A stretch of 39,884 nucleotides of DNA from an uncultured Candidatus Melainabacteria bacterium (GTDB lineage: Bacteria; Cyanobacteriota; Vampirovibrionia; Gastranaerophilales; Gastranaerophilaceae). The stretch lies in the NCBI GenBank assembly GCA_934747325.1, contig CAKVGW010000011.1:1-39884 (forward strand). The letters run 5' to 3'. Below the pieces are notes generated by a model. It ran no database searches, was not told where the DNA came from, and was given only the letters and a program-made list of their open reading frames with translations. A program made the translations under genes and the position numbers. Below are positions 1 to 7,409 of the stretch, in pieces (positions within the stretch are counted from its first letter, which is position 1; every line of letters begins with the position of its first letter).

Positions 1-59
1 TCATTCATAAAGCCATTTACAAAAATGTAAATTACTAACGCAATTCCTAGCCATTTCAT
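1..59 (-). CDS. Start of a small membrane or secreted protein (cut by window edge)
   Basis: An ATG at 59 on the minus strand opens a frame with no stop to the window edge (19 complete codons). It begins Met-Lys-Trp-Leu-Gly and continues with a hydrophobic run (IALVIYIFV) that looks like a signal peptide or membrane helix. AAAGGAAC lies about 5 nt upstream as a Shine-Dalgarno. The 74 bp upstream are almost identical to those before the OB-fold gene at 505, so the two genes share a duplicated promoter and leader. Function unknown. Confidence 0.5.
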   Translation of the reverse strand, partial: MKWLGIALVIYIFVNGFMN

Positions 60-130
60 AAGTTTGTTCCTTTCTTTGTTTGTTCACAAACTTATTATAA
101 ATTGCTTTTCAAAAACCCGCTCCCAAATTC
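57..130 (-). repeat. Duplicated promoter/leader cassette, copy A
   Basis: This 74-bp segment matches 503-576 at 68 of 74 positions by eye. In both copies it ends at the ATG of a minus-strand gene and contains the Shine-Dalgarno AAAGGAAC and a TATAAT-like element. The coding sequences that follow are unrelated, so regulatory sequence was duplicated independently of the gene. Confidence 0.75.
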
Positions 131-158
131 TTGACTTCAATTGGTATGAGCGGGTTTT
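112..158 (-). terminator. Hairpin terminator after the OB-fold gene
   Basis: Arms AAAACCCGCTC (112-122) and GAGCGGGTTTT (148-158) form an 11-bp stem with a 25-nt loop. On the minus strand the 3' arm ends in a T-run. It lies 42 nt past the stop codon of the gene at 200-505 and overlaps the upstream cassette of the next gene. Confidence 0.55.
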
Positions 159-199
159 AGAGTTTGATTTTAATATGCTTTAGAAAAAATATTGAAATA

Positions 200-505
200 T
201 TATTTAGCTAATTCAACTTTGTGAATAATTATTGGAGAATCTTCCCTATCCAAATCCTTTTCTCCTGTAATAATAACTTGATGATTAGTTTGCAATAATT
301 TATCAAATTTTTTAATTTGTTTATCAAAACAAACACAATCTATTGTTCCTGTTTCATCTTCAACAGTTATAAAGCGTATGAATTTATTTGGATTTAATTT
401 TGTTGGTATTTGATTTGTTTCAATAATCGTCCCACAAATTGATATCTCTATGGAATGTTCATCATTTGACAATTCTTTCACTTGATTGCACTTTACTAAT
501 TTCAT
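200..505 (-). CDS. Small OB-fold nucleic-acid-binding protein
   Basis: This 101-aa protein is probably a stand-alone OB fold. Its pattern is I-x-G-x-I near residues 24-28, then F-x-T-V-E-D-E-T-G-x-I-D-C-V-C-F, then V-I-I-T-G-E near the C-terminus. This resembles the tRNA_anti-type OB domain found near the C-terminus of DNA polymerase III alpha and in RecG. A nucleic-acid-binding role follows from the fold only; no catalytic residues are visible. The start is fixed by AAAGGAAC just upstream. The gene is monocistronic, with a hairpin terminator at 112-158, and shares its upstream region with the gene starting at 59. It could be an accessory-element gene. Partner and substrate are unknown. Confidence 0.7.
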   Translation of the reverse strand: MKLVKCNQVKELSNDEHSIEISICGTIIETNQIPTKLNPNKFIRFITVEDETGTIDCVCFDKQIKKFDKLLQTNHQVIITGEKDLDREDSPIIIHKVELAK

Positions 506-576
506 AAGTTTGTTCCTTTCTTTGCTTGTTTACACATTTATTATAAATAGCTTTTCAAAAACCTGCTCCCAAATTC
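503..576 (-). repeat. Duplicated promoter/leader cassette, copy B
   Basis: Second copy of the 74-bp segment at 57-130 (six mismatches by eye), ending at the start codon of the OB-fold gene. Similarity stops abruptly after AAATTC at 576. Confidence 0.75.
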
Positions 577-854
577 ATCGTTTCGGTATCTATCAGAGAG
601 TTTAAGACCTGTAACATACTCCAAAACTAACAAATAGCTTAGATTTACCACAATTACCATTGACAATATCTCTAAAATCTATGTCTTATTTGGGATTGAC
701 CAGATTTACCGCAAAAACCGATGTGTAATATTGAGTTTTGCTTAATCTCTGAAACCCTCTAAAATCAACAAAATTTTTCAGCAGTCCCAAAACAGTCCCT
801 TTTGAGACTAAATTCACTTATTTTTAATGTTGATAAACAGGGTAAAAAGGCACT
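577..854. other. Gene-free stretch between tRNA-Gly and the OB-fold gene
   Basis: I see no credible gene here. On the minus strand, near 781-806, GGGACTG occurs twice in close succession downstream of the tRNA-Gly gene. Direct repeats next to a tRNA 3' end can be relics of an integrase attachment region, but no integrase or second att copy is visible. Confidence 0.4.
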
Positions 855-877
855 AAAAAAGAGCCTTTTCGGCTCTT
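855..877 (-). terminator. Rho-independent terminator of tRNA-Gly
   Basis: On the minus strand the hairpin AAGAGCC-gaaaa-GGCTCTT is followed by six T residues. It begins 8 nt past the encoded CCA end of the tRNA. Confidence 0.85.
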
Positions 878-884
878 ATTAAAA

Positions 885-959
885 TGGAGCGGGAGACGAG
901 GCTCGAACTCGCGACATCCTCCTTGGCAAGGAGGCATTCTACCACTGAATTACCCCCGC
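885..959 (-). tRNA. tRNA-Gly (anticodon GCC), CCA encoded
   Basis: The minus strand folds as a cloverleaf. The acceptor GCGGGGG pairs with CTCCCGC (one G-U). The anticodon arm is CTCCTTGCCAAGGAG with GCC at the centre. The T-loop contains GTTCGAGC, the discriminator is U, and CCA is encoded at 887-885. It decodes GGC and GGU. A strong terminator follows at 877-855, so it is probably transcribed alone. Confidence 0.95.
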
Positions 960-1178
960 TCGGTATATTTCTATAATACATGCTGATATTTTAAAGTCAA
1001 CTGATTTTTTTAATTATTCAATTATTAATTAAATAATTAATTTTTTGTTTATTTTTTTAGGTTTTCTTGAAAATAATGATTTAATAATAATGTAGTTAGT
1101 ATGTTTAAGAAAATTAAAAACTTTTCTAAATTACTAATTAACCTTTAAACCGATAAACTTATTGAAAAGGAGATATAA

Positions 1179-3020
<1,842 letters not shown>

Positions 3021-3124
3021 TGCTACGCACGTAGACATTTTGTCGGATGACAATTGTTTTAACTGTCGGATGGTTTAAAAACTATCGGTCATCCTCAAAA
3101 AGTGGGACTACAAAATTATATTAA

Positions 3125-3164
3125 AACTACTAGCTCCGTTTCAAAGCGAGGCTAGTAGTTTTTT
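3125..3164 (+). terminator. Rho-independent terminator of dnaK
   Basis: AACTACTAGC pairs with GCTAGTAGTT across a short, partly paired loop, followed by a run of T. It lies about 100 nt past the dnaK stop codon. Confidence 0.8.
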
Positions 3165-3170
3165 GTGTAA

Positions 3171-3207
3171 AGTATTGTTGTTGGGCTGAAAGCCCAACAA
3201 CAATACT
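3171..3207. repeat. REP-like palindrome, 17-bp perfect stem
   Basis: AGTATTGTTGTTGGGCT, a GAA loop, then its exact reverse complement. The core GTTGGGCT-gaa-AGCCCAAC recurs at 19712-19730 and, inverted, at 20518-20536. It is an intergenic palindrome family; it could also act as a transcription barrier between dnaK and the converging gene. Confidence 0.8.
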
Positions 3208-3231
3208 TCTTGCTTTATTCACTTTTAAGAA

Positions 3232-5634
3232 TTATTTCAACAATTCTTTCATTAACAATTTATCGAAGTAGTAAAGTGTGATTTGAACAAGTTGATCCAT
3301 GTCAATATAAGATTTATCCTTTTTACGATTATCTTTACCGCCCCAATCTTTTTGGGAATCTTCCACTCTACCACTATTGTTTCCTGTACCATAAGGACAG
3401 TCAAAAGTTTTATTTTGGAGTGTAGCCAAGGCTTGTTTTTGAGCATTTCTAAATACTGAAGTTATTGTCTTTTCATCAATGCTTGAATATTTTGTAATTA
3501 GATTTTTCAATACTCCTGCCATTGTTGTTTGGTAATCGTCATCATCATTATCATTGCTAATGTGAACCGTTCCATCTGTATAAGTTGTTACATTGCCAGC
3601 ATAGTTAATTCTTTCGTCATTACCATAAGTTGTTCTTGTACCATAATGTTCGACATCTTTTGTAACAGTTTTATCTGCATAGGATGTGCGTGTTGTAAAT
3701 ACCTCTAGCAATTCAGGTTGAGTTTGAAGTTTTTCTAGCATCTTATCTAAATTAGACATCACTTTATTTACAAATAACGCCAAATTGTTAGACTGTGATG
3801 AGCTGAAGTCATTATAAGTCGTAATCCAAGCTGCTTGTAAAAGTTTTTTCAAAACTGTTTCACCACCCAGTTTTTGAAGTCTGTCAGAAGCAAATCTCGA
3901 GATTTTTGTTTTTAGTTTACCTAATATTGTGTTGTAAACTTTCGTAGTATTTGTATCTTGGAATACAATGTTACCTGAACTGTCCATACCAAACTCTGTA
4001 TGAATATTGCCATTGTTACCCATACCAATTGCACTTTTACAGTTGGCAACTGCGTCATCAGCCACATCGTTTACCCAACTCCTAATAGCTTTTGCGCCTT
4101 CTTTTATTTTTTCAGCATCATCAGTGCTTAAACTACTTTTTTTAGCATCATTGACAGTCGTTTCAGCTTCTCGTGCAGGGAATGTTGAATTTAAACATTC
4201 AGTTTTGAATAATTGATCAAATTTGTACAATACAAGTTGCACCATTTTCCCGAGGGTTGTTTCATAAGTTAGATTTGTAGAAAAAGCATTTGGAATATCT
4301 GTATTCTTTCGAGAAGCGGCTTGTGTAGCAGATGTTAAGGCATTGCCTTGTGCCTTAATGAAGATTTCTTTGATTTTAGTTTTGCTAATATTTGGATATT
4401 TGTTATAAAGTTTTTCTAACAAACTATCCATTGCTTTTTGGAAATTTTTATCGGAATTATCATCGCTAAGATGAAATTTGCCGTCGTAGGATGCTTTCTT
4501 ATAGTTTTTGAAGTTTATTATTTTGAAACTTTGTATTCTTGAGTGAGTAATTTTCAGATTTGAATCTTTGTAGCAATTATCTGTTAAATATGATAAATTA
4601 TCAGGATTATTTTGTAAGTTGTTAAACAATTTTTGTAAGTTTTCCATTACTTTGTTAATAAATTTTTCGGTGTCAGTAGTATTTTGTGCTGCATAAGTGC
4701 TATAAGTCATTACCCAAGCAGTTTGTACAAGTTTTGTTAAACCATCTTTTCCGCCAATAGTTGTAAGAAAATCTTCTCTATTGTCATTTGAAATTTGCGC
4801 ATAAATCTTATCTATGACAGTATTGTAGATTGCTTTTGTATTCGCATCTAACAAATTTATTTTTCCGTTAGTATCAAAGTCAAAATTTCCTTTAATTTGT
4901 GTAGATGTTCTTGCCATTAGCATACCAAGCCAGTTTGCAACACTGTTAATGGTTTTGTTAATTTCTTTGTACGCTGATTTTAATGCGTCTATTTTGCCAG
5001 TACTTGTTGTGTCCGGTGTTTCTGAAGATGGTTTTGTTGGAGCAGACGTATCCGGAGTAGTAGCTGTACTAATTCTTTTATTATATTCTGCCACAAATTC
5101 ATTTACCAGTTTTTCTTTTGTAATAGATGCAAAGTCTTTTTCGTGTGCTTTTGCAACAGTTTCTGCTATACTTTCATACGCAAAACCTTTTGAAAAATCG
5201 GTTATGCCTTTTGCTTTGACAGCGTTTTTGCCTTCACTGCCAAAAATATAGTTTCTAATTTCTGAATAATTTTTAAATTTAGATGTTTCTGGAGTAGTTG
5301 CTGTCGTTGGAATTTCTTCTGTATTAACTTCTTTTCTGCAGATTACATTGTATTTACTACCGTTGTATGTATATTTGACAACAAGTTGTGTGTATGTTTT
5401 GCCATTATTAGTAAAAGTTGTTTCTTTGCTGCTAAAATTGGTAACACCTTTTTCATTTTGCAATTCTTCCAGTGCAGTTGTATCACCTTGCATAATTCTT
5501 TCATTAATAGCTTCAGGGTCGAATTTTGTATTAATGGTTGTTGACGTATCTAAAATTTTCTTTGGTACGTCATCTAAAGTGAGTAGTTGAGGTTGTAAGA
5601 ATCTTAATGTTTGTCCAATTTGATTTTTAATCAT
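3232..5634 (-). CDS. Large hypothetical protein with internal tandem duplication
   Basis: This 800-aa protein has no family I recognise. A short N-terminal domain (about residues 60-110) contains the patterned run TYTQLVVKYTYNGSKYNVI. A Thr/Ser/Pro-rich linker follows near 190-215. Then come two related halves of about 250-285 residues (roughly 230-480 and 516-800). The halves share K-x-x-x-x-Y-N-T, an LxKLxQxAWxxTY block, FxNKVMxNLxKxxxxLQ, an HxSxDNxD block, and a closing MVQLVLYKFDxL / LVQITLYYFDKL. AAGGAGC precedes the ATG. It lies 12 nt behind the 93-aa gene at 5647-5928, so the two probably form one transcript. No signal peptide or membrane helix is visible. The architecture resembles accessory or effector-type proteins, but that is inference. 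Confidence 0.7.
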   Translation of the reverse strand: MIKNQIGQTLRFLQPQLLTLDDVPKKILDTSTTINTKFDPEAINERIMQGDTTALEELQNEKGVTNFSSKETTFTNNGKTYTQLVVKYTYNGSKYNVICRKEVNTEEIPTTATTPETSKFKNYSEIRNYIFGSEGKNAVKAKGITDFSKGFAYESIAETVAKAHEKDFASITKEKLVNEFVAEYNKRISTATTPDTSAPTKPSSETPDTTSTGKIDALKSAYKEINKTINSVANWLGMLMARTSTQIKGNFDFDTNGKINLLDANTKAIYNTVIDKIYAQISNDNREDFLTTIGGKDGLTKLVQTAWVMTYSTYAAQNTTDTEKFINKVMENLQKLFNNLQNNPDNLSYLTDNCYKDSNLKITHSRIQSFKIINFKNYKKASYDGKFHLSDDNSDKNFQKAMDSLLEKLYNKYPNISKTKIKEIFIKAQGNALTSATQAASRKNTDIPNAFSTNLTYETTLGKMVQLVLYKFDQLFKTECLNSTFPAREAETTVNDAKKSSLSTDDAEKIKEGAKAIRSWVNDVADDAVANCKSAIGMGNNGNIHTEFGMDSSGNIVFQDTNTTKVYNTILGKLKTKISRFASDRLQKLGGETVLKKLLQAAWITTYNDFSSSQSNNLALFVNKVMSNLDKMLEKLQTQPELLEVFTTRTSYADKTVTKDVEHYGTRTTYGNDERINYAGNVTTYTDGTVHISNDNDDDDYQTTMAGVLKNLITKYSSIDEKTITSVFRNAQKQALATLQNKTFDCPYGTGNNSGRVEDSQKDWGGKDNRKKDKSYIDMDQLVQITLYYFDKLLMKELLK

Positions 5635-5646
5635 AAAAGCTCCTTT

Positions 5647-5928
5647 TTAGTTATTGTAAAAATAAATTGTATTTTCTTTATCGTGTTCAAATCTAATTTC
5701 AAAGCCACTTTGACTTTCTTTTAAATTGAGAATGAAATTCGCACCGACAGGGTGATTGTGAACGATTGATGAGATGTCCCAAGTTTCTTCAAGGTAACTT
5801 TTGGCTTTTTCAATGTCATAAATCTCGTCAAATTGCTTAATTAGTGTTGAAACTTTTTCAAAATCCCTGTTGTTGAGTTTTTCGGTTCCGACATTCTTGG
5901 AATAAATGCTGTAACTATTGATGTCCAT
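5647..5928 (-). CDS. Small hypothetical protein, first gene of a two-gene operon
   Basis: A 93-aa acidic, soluble protein of unknown function. It starts MDINSYSIYSKN, contains a central HNHPVGANFIL stretch and ends in aromatic/Asn-rich IYFYNN. AAGGAG lies 8 nt before the ATG. The next gene (800 aa) starts 12 nt after its stop, so the two are probably co-expressed; a small upstream partner could be a chaperone or regulator of the large protein, which is a guess. Upstream are a (TAC)12 microsatellite and a TGTTAAG-type motif, making expression phase variation possible. Confidence 0.65.
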   Translation of the reverse strand: MDINSYSIYSKNVGTEKLNNRDFEKVSTLIKQFDEIYDIEKAKSYLEETWDISSIVHNHPVGANFILNLKESQSGFEIRFEHDKENTIYFYNN

Positions 5929-6036
5929 AAATAATTCTCCTTATTTTCGGATTAACTCCTTGATACGTATTTTTGTCATATATTGTATAACGGCATTTTT
6001 TTCTAAAACTTTAATGCAACGTGAGATAAACGCGCG

Positions 6037-6073
<37 letters not shown>

Positions 6074-6103
6074 GCTTGCGCCAAATGTAACAATTTTGGA
6101 AAA

Positions 6104-6130
6104 TGCTTAACAATTGAATATATATGAAAA
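6104..6130 (-). promoter_or_regulatory. TTTTCATATAT...TTGTTAAGCA upstream motif
   Basis: The minus strand reads TTTTCATATATATTC, then AATTGTTAAGCA. Nearly the same words occur upstream of the 815-aa gene (24965-24985), with shorter relatives before other genes. It may be a shared activator site; no experimental support. Confidence 0.35.
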
Positions 6131-6293
6131 AATACGATGGTTTGATGTGTGTTTTATGTATTATTCATAAAACAATAATGAAAATGGTTGATAATCATTA
6201 GAACAAAATTGGGTGGAAAAGTTACTTTAAATTTACTAATTTTTAACAAATGAAATGTGCGCTCCCACAGTTTTAATCTAACAATTAAATTGT
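6131..6293. other. Remainder of the 365-bp gene-free gap
   Basis: AT-rich sequence with no gene and no convincing hairpin terminator for the MBL-fold gene. A half-match to a Fur box (GATAATCATTA near 6189) is present but too partial to call. Confidence 0.4.
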
Positions 6294-6911
6294 TTATAAA
6301 AATCTATTATGTTCTTTTTCCCATTCAACCGAGGTAATATTGCCGTGTCCAGGGTAAATTACTGTTTCAGGGGGTAATGTAAATATTTTATCTTCAATAC
6401 TTTCTACGATTTGGTTAAAATTCCCGCCTTCCAAGTCACAGCGACCAACAGCCTCTCTAAAAATTGTGTCGCCTGAAAATAAATTTCCGTCAACTAAATA
6501 GCAAATTCCACCTTGAGTGTGACCCGGAGTGTGCAAAACTTTTATTTCTAAAGAACCAAGCTGTATTGTATCACCATCTTCTACAAAAACATCAACTTTA
6601 GGAATGGTTATTTCAGGCATACCAAACATCGGCAAATATTGGTTTGCATTGTTTAGCCAATCTGAATCTGCTTTGTGCATAACAATTTGCGGATTGCTTT
6701 TGAAACGGTTAGGACGAATGCCTGCAATGTGGTCAAAATGACCGTGAGTTAGTAAAATATATTTTAAACTCGCGTCTTGTTTTTCAATCTCTTCGTCTAT
6801 TCTGTCATCAATGGAAGAGCAATCAATCAAAGCTGCGTCTTTAGTTTCCTCATCAATTATTAAGTAATTGTTGTTATCAATAGGTGGTTCTACAAATGTT
6901 TTTATAATCAT
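6294..6911 (-). CDS. MBL-fold metal-dependent hydrolase (glyoxalase II-like)
   Basis: A 205-aa metallo-beta-lactamase-fold hydrolase of the short glyoxalase II-like (YcbL/GloC-type) subgroup. The metal-binding set is complete: H-G-H-F-D-H at residues 56-61, H-T-P-G-H near 125, S-G-D-T-I-F near 150 and Y-P-G-H-G near 190. Family members hydrolyse thioesters such as S-lactoylglutathione; the real substrate cannot be read from sequence. Missing from this short form is the C-terminal helical glutathione-binding domain of classical GloB. There is no Shine-Dalgarno. A -10-like TAGAAT ends 6 nt before the ATG, which suggests a leaderless mRNA starting just after the preceding gene's terminator. Confidence 0.9.
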   Translation of the reverse strand: MIIKTFVEPPIDNNNYLIIDEETKDAALIDCSSIDDRIDEEIEKQDASLKYILLTHGHFDHIAGIRPNRFKSNPQIVMHKADSDWLNNANQYLPMFGMPEITIPKVDVFVEDGDTIQLGSLEIKVLHTPGHTQGGICYLVDGNLFSGDTIFREAVGRCDLEGGNFNQIVESIEDKIFTLPPETVIYPGHGNITSVEWEKEHNRFL

Positions 6912-6917
6912 AAGAGT

Positions 6918-6923
6918 ATTCTA
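6918..6923 (-). promoter_or_regulatory. -10 element, leaderless start of the MBL-fold gene
   Basis: TAGAAT on the minus strand, exactly 6 nt before the ATG at 6911, with no Shine-Dalgarno. Its -35 region would fall inside the terminator at 6929-6953. Confidence 0.45.
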
Positions 6924-6928
6924 GCATG

Positions 6929-6953
6929 AAAAAAGCCGGCATAATAACCGGCT
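6929..6953 (-). terminator. Rho-independent terminator of the 127-aa gene
   Basis: On the minus strand AGCCGG, a short loop, CCGGCT and then TTTTTT. It lies 6 nt past the stop codon of 6959-7342. Confidence 0.85.
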
Positions 6954-6958
6954 CTAAT

Positions 6959-7342
6959 TTATTTTATTATATAATGTTTCAGATTTAGCATTTTTAAAGA
7001 TGTTTCAATTATAGACTTAAGTTGTTTACTAATTCCGGATTTGTTATGGGAATATTGTTCCCATTCTGATTTTGTAAATCTCAATTTGTCATTTACATGA
7101 CATTCTTCAAAGTAGTCCATTGTGTATTGTCCGCCATTGTAGTTAACAGAATTTCGTGTGTATTTTTCTTGTACATTTTTTACTTCACCGGCACTTTCAT
7201 CCAAAAACGGATAATAAAATCTTTCAGTTTTTTCATACCCCATTGTCTCATCGTAATTTGCTGTTATTTTTTCTTTCCCCCAAAGACCTCGGAAATTCAT
7301 ACCTGAACTTGAATTCATTTCATTAATTGGTGCAATTCTCAT
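6959..7342 (-). CDS. Small hypothetical with N-terminal F-R-G tag
   Basis: A 127-aa soluble protein of unknown function. The N-terminus MRIAPINEMNSSSGMNFRG carries the F-x-G tag seen on four other proteins in this window (residues 17-19). The rest is rich in Tyr, Asn, Lys and Glu and has no motif I recognise, helix or Cys pair. AAGGAG lies 8 nt before the ATG. The gene is flanked by hairpin terminators on both sides (7372-7402 and 6929-6953), so it is a single-gene unit. Confidence 0.65.
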   Translation of the reverse strand: MRIAPINEMNSSSGMNFRGLWGKEKITANYDETMGYEKTERFYYPFLDESAGEVKNVQEKYTRNSVNYNGGQYTMDYFEECHVNDKLRFTKSEWEQYSHNKSGISKQLKSIIETSLKMLNLKHYIIK

Positions 7343-7371
7343 TTATACTACTCCTTTCGATGTTACTAATA

Positions 7372-7402
7372 AACGGTCGATTGAGTTTCTCAATCGACCG
7401 TT
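7372..7402 (-). terminator. Hairpin terminator of the GT5-like gene
   Basis: AACGGTCGATTGAG, a 3-nt loop, and its exact complement make a 14-bp perfect stem followed by a weak T-rich tail on the minus strand. It starts 8 nt past the stop of the gene at 7410. Confidence 0.75.
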
Positions 7403-7409
7403 ACAAATT

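Noticed and set aside
3033..3095. GTCGGATG repeats after dnaK as a mobile element
   Set aside because: Two short GTCGGATG words and a resemblance to 35634-35650 are not enough to define element ends.
6180..6200. Fur box before the MBL-fold region
   Set aside because: Only about half of the 19-bp consensus matches, and it lies downstream of the minus-strand MBL-fold gene rather than in a promoter.
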